From Pseudomonas atagonensis (GTDB taxonomy: Bacteria; Pseudomonadota; Gammaproteobacteria; Pseudomonadales; Pseudomonadaceae): a stretch of 64,000 nt of DNA. The stretch covers positions 59,680-123,679 of the forward strand of contig NZ_VXCA01000013.1 in assembly GCF_011369485.1 (NCBI RefSeq), read 5' to 3'. The notes below the pieces were generated by a model. It did no database searches and was not told where the DNA came from. It saw only the letters and a list, made by a program, of their open reading frames with translations. Shown here in pieces: positions 37,619 through 48,550 of the stretch. The position numbers were made by a program, and so were the translations under genes. Within the stretch, counting starts at the first letter, position 1. Every line of letters begins with the position of its first letter.

Positions 37619-38263
37619 TTATGCGTCGCGGAACAACCAAGGCTGGCTCACGCGATGCTTTGCCTCGAACGCAGCAATGGCGTCGCCGTCCTGCAAGGTC
37701 AAACCGATATCGTCCAGACCGTTCAACAGGCAATGCTTGCGGAACGCGTCGATCTCGAAGCGATAGACCTTGCCGTTCGGGCTGGTCACGGTCTGTTCGT
37801 GCAGGTCGATCTGCAACTGATAGCCCGGCGCGGCCTCGACTTGCTTGAACAGCTCGTCGACTTCGGCGTCGCTCAAGATGATCGGCAGCAAGCCGTTCTT
37901 GAAGCTGTTGTTGAAGAAGATATCGGCGTAGCTCGGCGCGATGATGCTGCGGAAACCGTATTCTTCCAGCGCCCACGGCGCGTGCTCACGGCTGGAGCCG
38001 CAACCGAAGTTCTCGCGGGCCAACAACACGCTGGCGCCTTGATAGCGCTCGGCGTTGAGCACGAACTCCTTGTTCAGTGGACGCTTGGAGTTGTCCTGAT
38101 ACGGCTGGCCGACATCAAGGTAACGCCATTCGTCGAACAGGTTCGGGCCGAAACCGGTGCGCTTGATCGACTTCAAAAACTGTTTTGGAATGATCTGGTC
38201 GGTGTCGACGTTGGCACGATCCAAGGGCGCGACAAGACCAGTGTGCTGGGTAAAAGCTTTCAT
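37619..38263 (-). CDS. leuD: 3-isopropylmalate dehydratase small subunit LeuD
   Basis: A 214-residue aconitase-swivel protein. It begins [20 protein letters not shown], followed by [12 protein letters not shown], and carries the substrate loop [18 protein letters not shown]. With LeuC it isomerises 2- to 3-isopropylmalate. It follows leuC by 10 bp and is certainly co-transcribed with it. Confidence 0.97.
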   Translation of the reverse strand: MKAFTQHTGLVAPLDRANVDTDQIIPKQFLKSIKRTGFGPNLFDEWRYLDVGQPYQDNSKRPLNKEFVLNAERYQGASVLLARENFGCGSSREHAPWALEEYGFRSIIAPSYADIFFNNSFKNGLLPIILSDAEVDELFKQVEAAPGYQLQIDLHEQTVTSPNGKVYRFEIDAFRKHCLLNGLDDIGLTLQDGDAIAAFEAKHRVSQPWLFRDA

Positions 38264-38273
38264 GCTGCGCTCC

Positions 38274-39692
38274 TTAAATCAATTCACGAACGTCGATGAA
38301 ACGACCGTTCACCGCCGCCGCAGCGGCCATGGCCGGGCTGACAAGGTGGGTACGGCCACCGGCGCCCTGACGGCCTTCGAAGTTACGGTTGGACGTCGAG
38401 GCGCAATGCTCGCCGGACTCCAAACGGTCCGGGTTCATCGCCAGGCACATCGAGCAACCCGGCTCGCGCCATTCGAAACCGGCTTCGAGGAAGATCTTGT
38501 CGAGGCCTTCGGCTTCCGCTTGCGCCTTCACCAGACCCGAGCCCGGCACCACGATCGCCTGCTTGATGGTCGACGCAACCTTGCGGCCCTTGGCAATCAC
38601 CGCAGCAGCGCGCAAATCTTCGATCCGCGAGTTGGTGCAGGAACCGATGAATACGCGGTCGAGCTGAATGTCGGTGATCGCCTGATTGGCGGTCAAACCC
38701 ATGTATTTCAAGGCACGGACAATCGAATCGCGCTTGACCAGATCCATCTCTTTGGCCGGGTCCGGCACGTTCTGATCAACGGCCAGAACCATTTCCGGGG
38801 AAGTGCCCCAGCTGACTTGCGGCTTGATCTGCGCGGCGTCGAGTTCAACCACGGCATCGAATTTGGCATCGGCGTCGGACACCAGATCCTTCCACGCTTC
38901 GACTGCTTGATCCCATTGCGCGCCTTTCGGTGCGAACGGACGACCCTTGACATATTCGACAGTCTTTTCATCCGCCGCCACCAGCCCCACACGGGCGCCG
39001 GCCTCGATGGACATGTTGCAAATGGTCATGCGGCCTTCGACGGACAGGTCGCGGATCGCGCTGCCGGCAAACTCGATGGCGTGGCCGTTACCGCCGGCAG
39101 TGCCGATCTTGCCGATTACCGCGAGGACAATGTCCTTGGCAGTCACGCCGAATGGCAATTGCCCTTCAACGCGCACCAGCATGTTCTTCATTTTTTTGGC
39201 AACGAGGCACTGGGTGGCGAGTACGTGTTCAACCTCGGAAGTGCCGATACCGTGAGCCAGCGCGCCGAATGCGCCGTGGGTCGAGGTGTGCGAGTCGCCG
39301 CAGACCACGGTCATGCCCGGCAAGGTCGCGCCCTGCTCCGGGCTGATGACGTGGACGATGCCCTGGCGGATGTCGTTCATCTTGAACTCGACGATGCCGT
39401 ACTCATCACAGTTGTCATCGAGGGTCTGCACCTGCAAACGCGAGACCTGGTCGGCAATGGCTTCGATGCCGCCCTTGCGTTCCGGCGTGGTCGGTACGTT
39501 GTGGTCCGGGGTCGCGATGTTGGCATCGATGCGCCAAGGCTTGCGCCCGGCCAGACGCAGGCCTTCAAAGGCTTGCGGCGAGGTCACTTCATGGATGATG
39601 TGACGATCGATGTAGATCAGCGCAGAGCCATCGTCGCGCTGCTTGACCAAGTGCGAATCCCAGAGCTTGTCGTAGAGCGTTTTGCCGGCCAT
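38274..39692 (-). CDS. leuC: 3-isopropylmalate dehydratase large subunit LeuC
   Basis: The ATG at 39692 follows GAGGAAC and gives 472 residues. The 4Fe-4S ligands are the three cysteines in [14 protein letters not shown] and [13 protein letters not shown]. Other markers are [20 protein letters not shown] and [20 protein letters not shown]. It is the catalytic subunit of isopropylmalate isomerase. It is the first gene of leuCD and is divergent from a LysR regulator. Confidence 0.97.
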   Translation of the reverse strand: MAGKTLYDKLWDSHLVKQRDDGSALIYIDRHIIHEVTSPQAFEGLRLAGRKPWRIDANIATPDHNVPTTPERKGGIEAIADQVSRLQVQTLDDNCDEYGIVEFKMNDIRQGIVHVISPEQGATLPGMTVVCGDSHTSTHGAFGALAHGIGTSEVEHVLATQCLVAKKMKNMLVRVEGQLPFGVTAKDIVLAVIGKIGTAGGNGHAIEFAGSAIRDLSVEGRMTICNMSIEAGARVGLVAADEKTVEYVKGRPFAPKGAQWDQAVEAWKDLVSDADAKFDAVVELDAAQIKPQVSWGTSPEMVLAVDQNVPDPAKEMDLVKRDSIVRALKYMGLTANQAITDIQLDRVFIGSCTNSRIEDLRAAAVIAKGRKVASTIKQAIVVPGSGLVKAQAEAEGLDKIFLEAGFEWREPGCSMCLAMNPDRLESGEHCASTSNRNFEGRQGAGGRTHLVSPAMAAAAAVNGRFIDVRELI

Positions 39693-39760
39693 CAGACGGT
39701 TCCTCATCAGCTTGTTTCTATGCCCCGGGCTTATCAATAACCCTTTGGCTTGTGAGGCCG

Positions 39761-39789
39761 ATCCTATGGGGTTAGATTAAATAACTCAA
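39761..39789 (-). promoter_or_regulatory. Candidate promoter of leuCD
   Basis: On the minus strand TTGAGT (39789-39784) and TAGGAT (39766-39761) are separated by exactly 17 bp, a good sigma-70 layout. The AT-rich region between it and the divergent LysR start at 39833 is where the regulator would be expected to bind. Confidence 0.55.
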
Positions 39790-39832
39790 ATTCATATTTT
39801 TTATGCTTTGGATAACCAACTGGAATACGAAC

Positions 39833-40717
39833 ATGGATCTGGCCAACCTCAACGCTTTTATCGCAATTGCCGAGACGGGCAGCTTCTCTGGCGCGGGCGA
39901 AAGGCTGCACCTGACGCAACCGGCCATCAGCAAACGCATCGCCGGGCTGGAGCAACAATTAAACGTACGCCTGTTTGATCGACTGGGCCGGGAGGTCGGT
40001 CTGACCGAGGCCGGGCGCGCCCTGCTCCCGCGCGCTTATCAGATTCTTAACGTGCTGGACGACACCCGCCGTGCGCTGACCAACCTGACCGGCGAGGTCA
40101 GCGGCCGCCTGACGCTGGCCACCAGTCACCACATCGGTCTGCACCGCTTGCCACCCTTGTTAAGGGAGTTCACCCGCCGCTACCCACAAGTCGCGCTGGA
40201 TATTCAGTTCCTCGATTCGGAAGTGGCCTACGAGGAAATTCTCCACGGCCGCGCCGAACTGGCGGTCATCACCCTGGCGCCGGAGCCGCACACGCTGGTC
40301 AAGGCCACGCCGGTGTGGGACGACCCACTGGATTTTGTGGTTGCGCCCGAGCATTCGCTGATCAGCAATGGCGCCGTCAGTCTGGCGGACATTGCCGGTC
40401 ATCCGGCGGTTTTCCCCGGCGGCAACACATTTACTCACCATATTGTCCAACGATTGTTCGAGGCCCAGGGACTGACGCCCAACATCGCCATGAGCACCAA
40501 CTATCTGGAAACCATCAAGATGATGGTCTCCATTGGCCTGGCGTGGAGTGTTTTGCCGCGCACAATGCTCGACGATCAGGTCGCGCGCATACCTTTGCCG
40601 GGCATACAGCTCAGTCGCCAGCTAGGCTATATCGTGCACACCGAACGGACGCTATCGAATGCGGCAAGAGCCTTTATGGCCCTGCTGGATGCACAAATCG
40701 ATCTGCCAGGGACATAA
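39833..40717 (+). CDS. LysR-family transcriptional regulator, divergent from leuCD
   Basis: I start it at the ATG at 39833, which gives MDLANLNAFIAIAETGSFSG, with GGAA about 8 nt upstream; 294 residues. The N-terminal winged helix-turn-helix reads AGERLHLTQPAISKRIAGLE. The C-terminal ligand-binding domain carries GRLTLATSHHIGLHRLPPLL. Its divergent position 140 bp from leuC, the same in P. aeruginosa as I recall (PA3122), suggests it controls the leucine operon, possibly in response to a pathway intermediate. That role is inferred only from position. Confidence 0.9.
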   Translation: MDLANLNAFIAIAETGSFSGAGERLHLTQPAISKRIAGLEQQLNVRLFDRLGREVGLTEAGRALLPRAYQILNVLDDTRRALTNLTGEVSGRLTLATSHHIGLHRLPPLLREFTRRYPQVALDIQFLDSEVAYEEILHGRAELAVITLAPEPHTLVKATPVWDDPLDFVVAPEHSLISNGAVSLADIAGHPAVFPGGNTFTHHIVQRLFEAQGLTPNIAMSTNYLETIKMMVSIGLAWSVLPRTMLDDQVARIPLPGIQLSRQLGYIVHTERTLSNAARAFMALLDAQIDLPGT

Positions 40718-40791
40718 GGCCAACTTGTGCTACTCCTATAGAGCCGCTGTCCCTGTGCGTAACGCCACTCTCAGCTCAAGGCCTGTTAACG

Positions 40792-43700
40792 ATGCCGAAA
40801 TCTGTTGACCGAATTCCGCCGATGCCGCGCATTCAAGCCATTGATCCGCGACATTCCGAGCAGAGCTGGGAGAGCGCGCCGCAATTGCTGGCGGCGCTCA
40901 ACGGTGCGCGGCTCGGGGCATGGTACTGGGACATCGAGCGCGGGCAGATCAGTTGGTCGCGGGGCACGCAGGCATTGTTTGGCTTCGATCCACGCCAGCC
41001 GCTGCCGGAAGACCTCGAATACCTTGATCTGCTGCCGCCGGAAGACCGCGCAAAAACCGTTCGCGCCTTCCACGCGGTGATTGCCGGCGCACCGCTCGAG
41101 CAGGCAATGCACCACCGCATCCGCTGGCCCGACGGCAGTCTGCACTGGCTGGAGATCAACGGCAGTTTGCTCCCCGACAAACACGGCCGTCCCCGAATGA
41201 TCGGGGTGATTCGCGAAATCACCCACCAACGCCAACGCGAACAAGCCCTGAGCAGTTCGGAGAAACGATTCGCCACACTGTTTCACCTGTGCCCGAACAT
41301 GGTTTTGCTCACCCGTCAGGAGGACGGCCTGATCAGCGAGGCCAACCAATACTTTGAAAGCCTGTTCGGCTGGCCGGTGCAGAGCGCGATTGGCCGCACG
41401 ACCCTGGAGCTGGGCCTGTGGGTACACCCCGAGCAACGCGCCGAACTGGTCAAGAAGACCAAGGCCAAGGGCGAGCTGATCAGCATGGAAGTGCAGTTTC
41501 GCGCCAGCAATGGCCAGATCCATGACGGCATTCTCAGCGCGCAAAAGGTCGAACTCGAAGGCCAGCCCTATCTGCTCAGCACGTTTCTCGACACCACCGA
41601 ACGCAAAGCCGCCGAACATGCCCTGAAAGACAGCCAGGAACGCCTTGATCTGGCGCTTGACTCGGCGCAGCTGGGCACCTGGGACTGGCACATTCCCAGC
41701 GGCATGCTCTACGGCTCGGCACGCGCCGCGCAATTACACGGTTTGGCGCCGATTCCGTTCCACGAATCATTCGACGAGTTTTTCGAAGGCGTGCCCGGCG
41801 AAGAGCGCGACAGCATGCGCGACGCCTACCGCAGCCTGCGCGAAGGCCCGGCGGGCAATTACCAACTGACCTATCGCGTGCAACTGCCTGACGGCAGTTC
41901 GCGCTATCTGGAAAGCCGCGCCCGCCTCTACCGCGACGAAAACGGCGCCCCGTTACGCATGGCCGGGACCCTGCTGGACATCACCGATCAGGTCGAACGC
42001 GAACAACGGCTGGTGGCCTCGGAAGAGAAATTCGCCACGCTGTTCCAGGTCAGCCCCGACCCGATCTGCGTCACGCGGCAGGACAGCGGCGAGTTCATCG
42101 AAATCAACTCGAGCTTCACCCAGACCTTCGGCTGGAGCGCCGCCGACGTCATTGGCCGCACCGCCGAGGACATTGGCCTGTGGGACGCTTCGGCGAAAAG
42201 CCTGCAACGCATCGAACGGGTGATCCGCGAACAAGGCCTGAGCAATGTCGCAATCATCGTCCAGCACAAGGATGGGCAGTCGCTGACCTGCGTCATTTCC
42301 AGCCGGCAGATCAGCGTCGGCAATCAGCCCTGCATCGTCACCACCCTGCGCGATATTACTCAACAACAACGCTCGGAAGCGGCGCTCAAGGCCAGCGAAG
42401 AGAAATTCGCCAAGGCGTTTCACTCAAGCCCCGACGCGATCACCATCACTGAACGCGACACCGGGCGCTATCTGGAGGTCAACGACGGTTTCTGTCGTCT
42501 TACCGGCTATCGCGCCGATGAGGTGGTGGGCAAAACCGTCTATCAGGTGGGCATCTGGGCCGAGGAAAAACAACGCTCGGCGTTGCTCGCCGAATTACAG
42601 ATCAAGGGTCGCGTACATCATCAGGAAATGCTCGGGCGCAACAAGCGCGGCGAGCTGCTGACGGTGGAAGTCTCGGTGGAGCCCATCACCCTCAATGAAA
42701 CCGCGTGCCTGCTGCTGACCGCCCGCGACGTCAGCCTGCTGAAAAACGCCGAAGCACAGATCCGCCATCTGGCTTACCACGATCCGCTGACCAACCTGCC
42801 CAACCGCGCGCTGCTAATGGATCGCCTGAGCCAGCAGATCGCCCTGCTCAAACGCCACAACCTGCGCGGTGCGTTGCTGTTCCTTGACCTCGATCACTTC
42901 AAGCACATCAACGATTCCCTCGGCCACCCGGTCGGCGACACGGTGCTGAAGATCATCACCGCTCGCCTTGAGGCCAGCGTGCGTATGGAAGACACGGTCG
43001 CGCGGCTCGGCGGCGATGAGTTTGTGGTGTTGCTCAGCGGTCTTGAAGGCTCGCGCAACGAAGTCAGTGCGCAAGTGCGCACGCTGGCGGACACCATTCG
43101 TGAATTGCTTTCGGAACCGATGTTCCTCGACGGCCAGCGCCTGCAAGTGACGCCAAGCATCGGCGTGGCGCTGATTCCCGATCACGGCTCGACCCCGACC
43201 GACCTGCTCAAACGCGCCGACATTGCCCTGTACCGGGCCAAGGATTCAGGGCGCAACACCACGCAGATGTATCACAACACCATGCAGAAAGCGGCCAGCG
43301 AACGGTTGCGCATGGAGACTGACTTGCGCCTGGCGCTGTCTCGTGGCGAATTCAACGTGCACTTCCAGCCGCAAGTCGATGCACAAGACAACCGCATCAT
43401 CGGCGCCGAAGCGCTGGTGCGCTGGAATCACCCGGAACTCGGCGCACAGTCGCCGACTGAATTCATCAAAGTGCTGGAAGACAGCGGACTGATTCTGGAG
43501 GTCGGCACGTGGATCCTCGATGAAGCCTGCGAGGCCTTCAAGCAACTGATCGCGGCCAGACTGATCGACCCGTTCGACTTCAGCCTGTGCGTGAACATCA
43601 GCCCGCGACAGTTCCGCCAGAACGACTTCGTCGAACGCATCGAACGCAGCATGACCAGCCATGGCCTGCCCTGCTCGCTGCTGAAACTGGAGATCACCGA

Positions 43701-44070
43701 AGGTATCGTCATTCAGAATCTGGAAGACACCATCAGCAAAATGCGCCGCCTGAAAAAACTCGGCGTGAGCTTCGCCATGGACGACTTCGGCACCGGCTAC
43801 TCGTCGCTGACTTACCTCAAACGCCTGCCGGTGGACACGCTGAAAATCGATCAGTCGTTTATCCGCGATGCCACGACCGACCCGAACGATGCCGAGATCA
43901 TCCGCGCCATCGTCGCCATGGCCCGCAGCCTTGAGCTGGAGGTCATCGCCGAAGGCGTGGAAACCCCGGAACAGCTCGCGTTCCTGCAGGGATTGGGCTG
44001 CCATTTGTATCAGGGTTATCTGCACAGTCGTCCGCTGCCGCTGGAGGGCTTGAAGAAACTCCTTGAGTGA
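40792..44070 (+). CDS. Five-PAS GGDEF-EAL protein (dual c-di-GMP enzyme architecture)
   Basis: From the ATG at 40792 the product has 1092 residues; the ribosome site is weak, so a start at 40822 is possible. No membrane segment is evident, so it is cytoplasmic. Five PAS modules cover residues 30-650. Modules 1 and 3 resemble each other (LGAWYWDIERG, LGTWDWHIPSG); modules 2, 4 and 5 form a second type (EEKFATLFQVSPDPICVTRQ and kin). The diguanylate cyclase domain (662-820) keeps RLGGDEFVVLL near 739. The phosphodiesterase domain (835-1085) keeps GAEALVRW near 871, DDFGTGYSSLTYLKRLPVD and EGVETPEQ. Both catalytic domains look intact. It likely adjusts c-di-GMP in response to ligands or redox sensed by the PAS array. 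Confidence 0.93.
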   Translation: MPKSVDRIPPMPRIQAIDPRHSEQSWESAPQLLAALNGARLGAWYWDIERGQISWSRGTQALFGFDPRQPLPEDLEYLDLLPPEDRAKTVRAFHAVIAGAPLEQAMHHRIRWPDGSLHWLEINGSLLPDKHGRPRMIGVIREITHQRQREQALSSSEKRFATLFHLCPNMVLLTRQEDGLISEANQYFESLFGWPVQSAIGRTTLELGLWVHPEQRAELVKKTKAKGELISMEVQFRASNGQIHDGILSAQKVELEGQPYLLSTFLDTTERKAAEHALKDSQERLDLALDSAQLGTWDWHIPSGMLYGSARAAQLHGLAPIPFHESFDEFFEGVPGEERDSMRDAYRSLREGPAGNYQLTYRVQLPDGSSRYLESRARLYRDENGAPLRMAGTLLDITDQVEREQRLVASEEKFATLFQVSPDPICVTRQDSGEFIEINSSFTQTFGWSAADVIGRTAEDIGLWDASAKSLQRIERVIREQGLSNVAIIVQHKDGQSLTCVISSRQISVGNQPCIVTTLRDITQQQRSEAALKASEEKFAKAFHSSPDAITITERDTGRYLEVNDGFCRLTGYRADEVVGKTVYQVGIWAEEKQRSALLAELQIKGRVHHQEMLGRNKRGELLTVEVSVEPITLNETACLLLTARDVSLLKNAEAQIRHLAYHDPLTNLPNRALLMDRLSQQIALLKRHNLRGALLFLDLDHFKHINDSLGHPVGDTVLKIITARLEASVRMEDTVARLGGDEFVVLLSGLEGSRNEVSAQVRTLADTIRELLSEPMFLDGQRLQVTPSIGVALIPDHGSTPTDLLKRADIALYRAKDSGRNTTQMYHNTMQKAASERLRMETDLRLALSRGEFNVHFQPQVDAQDNRIIGAEALVRWNHPELGAQSPTEFIKVLEDSGLILEVGTWILDEACEAFKQLIAARLIDPFDFSLCVNISPRQFRQNDFVERIERSMTSHGLPCSLLKLEITEGIVIQNLEDTISKMRRLKKLGVSFAMDDFGTGYSSLTYLKRLPVDTLKIDQSFIRDATTDPNDAEIIRAIVAMARSLELEVIAEGVETPEQLAFLQGLGCHLYQGYLHSRPLPLEGLKKLLE

Positions 44071-44165
44071 CACCCCGACGCCGTACAGCTTGCCGCTGAC
44101 GCGTAATTGCCAGGCCAGACGACAACCTGTAGGGTCGCGCTTTTTGCGCCGTTTCGAGATCTGTC

Positions 44166-45857
44166 ATGCAGGATGCAACCCTCCCCCGCCTGGCCTTGCT
44201 GGGCATCGACCTTGGCACCACCAACAGCCTGATTGCCGTCTGGCAGGACGGTCAGGCCCGCCTGATTCCCAACGCCCTCGGCGAAGTGCTGACCCCCTCG
44301 GTGGTCAGCCTTGATGAAGACGACAGCATTCTGGTGGGCAAAGCGGCCCGCGCGCGACTGACCACGCACCCGGAGCGCAGCGCCGCCGCGTTCAAGCGTT
44401 TTATGGGCAGCGACAAACAGATCGAATTGGGCAACCGTCATTTCAGTCCGGAAGAGTTGTCGGCGCTGGTGCTCGGCTCGCTCAAACAGGACGCCGAAGC
44501 CTTTCTCGGGCACCCAGTCACAGAGGCGGTGATTTCCGTGCCGGCGTATTTCAGTGACGAGCAGCGCAAACGCACGCTGTTTGCCGCCGAACTGGCGGGG
44601 CTATCCGTCACACGTCTGATCAACGAACCGACCGCCGCCGCCATGGCCTATGGGCTGCATGAGCAGAAGTTCGAACGCACGCTGATCTTCGACCTGGGCG
44701 GTGGCACCTTCGACGTCACGGTGCTGGAATATGCGCTGCCACTGATCGAGGTGCATGCCTCCACCGGCGACAACTTTCTCGGCGGCGAAGACTTCACCGC
44801 CGCGCTGCTGCAAGCCTGCCTCAAGGACTGGCAACTCAATCCGTCGATGATCGACCCGCAAGGCATGGCCAGCCTCGGCGATGCCCTGGAACAGCTCAAG
44901 TGCAAACTTGGCGAAGGCACCCAGCAATTGAGCTGGCGCCATGCCGAGCGCGCATTTGAATGGTCGCTGGACGAAGCCCGCGCCGTGAAAATTTGGGAGC
45001 CCCTGCTCGCCCGACTGCGCGCACCGATCGAACAGGCTCTGCGCGACGCCCGCCTGAAACCGCGCGATCTCGACAGCCTGGTGCTGGTCGGCGGCGCCAC
45101 ACGGATGCAGGCGGTGCAGCAAATGGTTGCCACGCTGTTCGGACGCTTGCCGTACCGACACCTCGATCCGGACACCATTGTCGCGCTGGGGGCGGCGACG
45201 CAAGCGGCGTGCAAGGCGCGCGATGGCGCGGTGGAAGAGCTGATCCTGACCGACGTCTGCCCGTACACGCTGGGCATTGAGACCCGGCATGGCAAAGGCA
45301 TTGAAGGTGCTTTTTCGCCGATCATCGAACGTAACACCATCATCCCCACGTCACGGGTAGAACGCTATTACACGACTCATCCCCAGCAGAAGGCGATCCG
45401 TATTGGCGTGTATCAGGGTGAACGGCCGTGGGTGCGCGACAACATTCTGATTGATGCGTTTGATGTCACCTTGACGCCCACAGAGCATGTGCAGACGCTG
45501 GATGTACGCTTCAGTTATGACATCAATGGTTTGCTCGAGGTTGACGTCACCCTGCTCGAAACCGGCGACCGCCACAGTCACAGCATCGACCGCAGCCCCA
45601 CCGGCCTGGATGAGCAAGCGCGCCGAGACAGCCATAACCGCCTGTCGACGCTGAAAGTCCACCCCCGCGACGCACTGCCCAACCGCACGTTGCTGGCCCG
45701 CCTGGAACGGGCATGGATGCAAAGCCTCGGCACGCAACGAGAGCACATTGCCGAATGGCTGCACAACTTCACCACCGTGCTTGGCGGCCAGCAACCCTCG
45801 GAGATTGCCAGCCAGCGTTCAGAGCTGAACAAGGCGCTTGATCAACTGCGTCTCTAG
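44166..45857 (+). CDS. hscC: Hsp70-family chaperone HscC
   Basis: A 563-residue Hsp70, shorter than DnaK (about 640). It has the phosphate loop [17 protein letters not shown], the hinge region [15 protein letters not shown] and [16 protein letters not shown]. The adenosine motif appears as [19 protein letters not shown]. The substrate-binding beta domain is present, but the C-terminal lid is reduced and no acidic EEVD-like tail exists. These features and the neighbouring J-domain and DUF1266 genes match the HscC system of E. coli, which does not replace DnaK. Its stop overlaps that of the converging J-protein gene in a shared CTAG. Confidence 0.9.
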   Translation: MQDATLPRLALLGIDLGTTNSLIAVWQDGQARLIPNALGEVLTPSVVSLDEDDSILVGKAARARLTTHPERSAAAFKRFMGSDKQIELGNRHFSPEELSALVLGSLKQDAEAFLGHPVTEAVISVPAYFSDEQRKRTLFAAELAGLSVTRLINEPTAAAMAYGLHEQKFERTLIFDLGGGTFDVTVLEYALPLIEVHASTGDNFLGGEDFTAALLQACLKDWQLNPSMIDPQGMASLGDALEQLKCKLGEGTQQLSWRHAERAFEWSLDEARAVKIWEPLLARLRAPIEQALRDARLKPRDLDSLVLVGGATRMQAVQQMVATLFGRLPYRHLDPDTIVALGAATQAACKARDGAVEELILTDVCPYTLGIETRHGKGIEGAFSPIIERNTIIPTSRVERYYTTHPQQKAIRIGVYQGERPWVRDNILIDAFDVTLTPTEHVQTLDVRFSYDINGLLEVDVTLLETGDRHSHSIDRSPTGLDEQARRDSHNRLSTLKVHPRDALPNRTLLARLERAWMQSLGTQREHIAEWLHNFTTVLGGQQPSEIASQRSELNKALDQLRL

Positions 45858-48550
45858 CCGTTGAGCCGCCGCAAAGCGGCCTGCAGGCCGCCGGACAGCC
45901 TTTCGGTTTCACCGCTGTCCGGCGGCACACCATAACGGTTGGGCAACTTGTCACCGGGCAAGCCGAACAGCACCAATGGCAGGAATGGCAACACCGGCGT
46001 CAGCGCGATGAATATCAGCAACGTGGGAATGCCCCGGCCCATGTCGTGCAATCGGCGCAAAATGGCACCGAATATCAGCAGCACGCCCAGCAACAAGACC
46101 AGAATGCCCGCGCCCGTAATGCCCGTGAGCAGCCCTGCCAGCGGCGCAATCACCACACAGCCCAAGACCTGGGCGATAAAAGCCTTGCGTCCCAATCTCG
46201 ATTTCAGACGCCAGATCGCCGTCGCCGGTACCGGCTGCACATCGCTTTTCGCCAGCAGTAAGCGTTCCGACCAGGACAACAAGGCGCACAAGGCCAATCG
46301 CAGACCTATGCTGTTATTCGCATCGTCCTTACCCTGCTGCAATTGGCGCAAGACGCGGGTTTTCGGCACACCGGCAGCGCCATGACGAATCAAGCCCTTG
46401 AGTGCATCCAGCGCCTCGTACGCGAGCAGTTTGTCGACGCCAAAATCGGTCAGCACTTTGCGCGGCGGCCACACCGGCTCGCCCTTGATCAAGCCGTCGC
46501 GAAAGCCTTCGAACCAATCATCCTCGCAACTGACCGCGGCAATCGACTGCAGCAATGCACGATGCTGCTCCGCACTCAGGCTCGGGTCGTGATAGAGCAC
46601 ACCCCAGAACATCATCAGCCCCAGCAAATCGTCGCCGCATGCCGCACGATCGCTTTCGAGGCAGGTGTAAAGCAAGGGATTGGCGGGCAACCGCGCGCTG
46701 TCGAGTGCCTGCTGAACACTGAACAATTGCTGCACCAACAAGCCGTGCACCGGATCACTGCCTTGCAGCCATCCCAGCAAACCCTCGCAATGCCCCTGTT
46801 CTCGTTGCAAGCGCCGCAACAGCGGCTGCAGGCGACTCAGGGGATGGGCCGGATTGAAAGCCAGGCGTTCCAGGCACTGCGCATCGATCATTTGCAGCCA
46901 GCGTTCGGGGTGTTCCAGCAATGCCAGTAAAAACAAGGTCTGCGCGTGCCACTCCCACACGGCGTCACCCAGCCCGACCGGCGGCATCTGAATCCCGCGA
47001 CGGCTCAACTGGAGAATCAAGTCGAGTCCGGACAAGTCAACGTCGTCTTTGACGGCTGCCAGTGTGAACGCTTCTGCGATTCGCTCCAACGCCGCCTCGT
47101 TGTAGGGCCGCAAACGACGCAACCACAGCCGACAGACCTTGTGCGGCTCGCCTTGCATCAGCACTTGTGGCAATGGCCGTGGATTTGAATCCGCATCACT
47201 GAAAGCGCTCATGGCCAGAGCAATCGGCGCCCTGTTCAACCAGCGCAGGTGTTGCTCGGCCTGAAGTTTGAATCCGCTCATCACCAGGTTTTCAAGGGCA
47301 TCGATCGGCAGCGGCGCATCCAGTATCTGCTGCAACAGAACCGAATCACCCCGATGCAACGCCCAGGCGTACCGGTACAAATGCAGCAATCGGCTGTCGG
47401 CATTCTCGCCCAACAGTTGCGCGAGCAATGGCAGCTCATCAGCCGTCATGCGCCAATCGACAAAGCTTTGCGCAAGGCTATCAAGCTCCAGTCTTCCGAC
47501 ACCCAGCCAACGATTCAGCGTCTCGGGATGTTGCGACGGACTGCCATACACCTGACGGTCATCGCCAAGATCCTCCGGCCAGTCAGAGCAGTCCTCCTGA
47601 CGATCAAACGCCTGAATCAGCAAAGGCAGGAATGTCGACTGCCGCGTGGCACACATTTGCAGCAGGCAACTTTCAGCCATCGGATGACGATGCTCATTCC
47701 ACAGACGTATCCAGCAAGGCAATGCCTGATCGTCCCGGCCCAGCAGACTGCTCTGACACGCCAACAGGAAAAGCCAGTCCACATCATCCGGTGCTGCAAG
47801 CTGCTGCTCGACGCAGCACTGCAAAAAGGTCGGCACGCCGATTCCCGCCTGAGTGAACTGCACCAACAGACGCTTGAGGAACGCGGCATCATCCGGCAAT
47901 GGTAAGCATGTGTGTCGACTGGCAAAGTCGGCGAACTCATGAAGAGGCCGTTGGGCGAAAATGAAATCGAGACTGCGGGCGTACCAGAGTGATTCGGTCT
48001 GCGCAGCCTCTGACCAAGTGCTCATCAGATCGGTAACGAACGGGTCAGGCGTTTCGATTCGCTGCAGAAAGAATCCCACCTGATGCGCGTCTTCGTACTC
48101 CAGATCCAGCAGCTGTTGATCCCAGGCCATACGTCTGGCCAACAGATTCGCGCAGCGGTACGACAGAGGGCCGGCGTCGGCGAGCCGGTGGTACAAGCCC
48201 CAGCTCAGGTCATCGAGCACCTCCAGCGGCAGCTCATCCAGACCCCGGACAAATGCCTGCCACGCGGCGAAATTGAACCGGCGAGCGGGATCATCCAGCA
48301 GCTCGCAGAACGCCACGAACGTCTGTGGGACTTCAACCACCTTGTGTTCTGATGCTTCAAGCACCTGCTCGGGCTCTTCTTCCTCGCCTTCACGGGCCAG
48401 ACGCATCGCGTTTTCGTAAGCCAGACGCAGCGCCTGAAACCCTTGCGGATCAGTCTCCGGGTGATGCGCCGGCAAGCGTGCGCGGTAGGCATTGCGAATC
48501 AGGTTTTCGTCGGCGGTAGGCTCGATGCCCAAGCGGATCCAGCAACTCAT
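45854..48550 (-). CDS. J-domain-like protein fused to a DUF805-like membrane tail (DjlB/DjlC type)
   Basis: An 898-residue protein. The first 55 residues form a J-like domain ([20 protein letters not shown], then [20 protein letters not shown]). The invariant HPD is HPE here, and the spacing is compressed. A long helical region of about 700 residues rich in Leu and Trp follows. The last 110 residues hold about three membrane segments and the signature [11 protein letters not shown] ... [15 protein letters not shown], which resembles DUF805. It probably presents clients to the HscC chaperone at the inner membrane. It is downstream of the DUF1266 gene with a 4-bp ATGA overlap and converges on hscC. 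Partnering is inferred from context and from the E. coli hscC locus. Confidence 0.82.
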   Translation of the reverse strand: MSCWIRLGIEPTADENLIRNAYRARLPAHHPETDPQGFQALRLAYENAMRLAREGEEEEPEQVLEASEHKVVEVPQTFVAFCELLDDPARRFNFAAWQAFVRGLDELPLEVLDDLSWGLYHRLADAGPLSYRCANLLARRMAWDQQLLDLEYEDAHQVGFFLQRIETPDPFVTDLMSTWSEAAQTESLWYARSLDFIFAQRPLHEFADFASRHTCLPLPDDAAFLKRLLVQFTQAGIGVPTFLQCCVEQQLAAPDDVDWLFLLACQSSLLGRDDQALPCWIRLWNEHRHPMAESCLLQMCATRQSTFLPLLIQAFDRQEDCSDWPEDLGDDRQVYGSPSQHPETLNRWLGVGRLELDSLAQSFVDWRMTADELPLLAQLLGENADSRLLHLYRYAWALHRGDSVLLQQILDAPLPIDALENLVMSGFKLQAEQHLRWLNRAPIALAMSAFSDADSNPRPLPQVLMQGEPHKVCRLWLRRLRPYNEAALERIAEAFTLAAVKDDVDLSGLDLILQLSRRGIQMPPVGLGDAVWEWHAQTLFLLALLEHPERWLQMIDAQCLERLAFNPAHPLSRLQPLLRRLQREQGHCEGLLGWLQGSDPVHGLLVQQLFSVQQALDSARLPANPLLYTCLESDRAACGDDLLGLMMFWGVLYHDPSLSAEQHRALLQSIAAVSCEDDWFEGFRDGLIKGEPVWPPRKVLTDFGVDKLLAYEALDALKGLIRHGAAGVPKTRVLRQLQQGKDDANNSIGLRLALCALLSWSERLLLAKSDVQPVPATAIWRLKSRLGRKAFIAQVLGCVVIAPLAGLLTGITGAGILVLLLGVLLIFGAILRRLHDMGRGIPTLLIFIALTPVLPFLPLVLFGLPGDKLPNRYGVPPDSGETERLSGGLQAALRRLNG

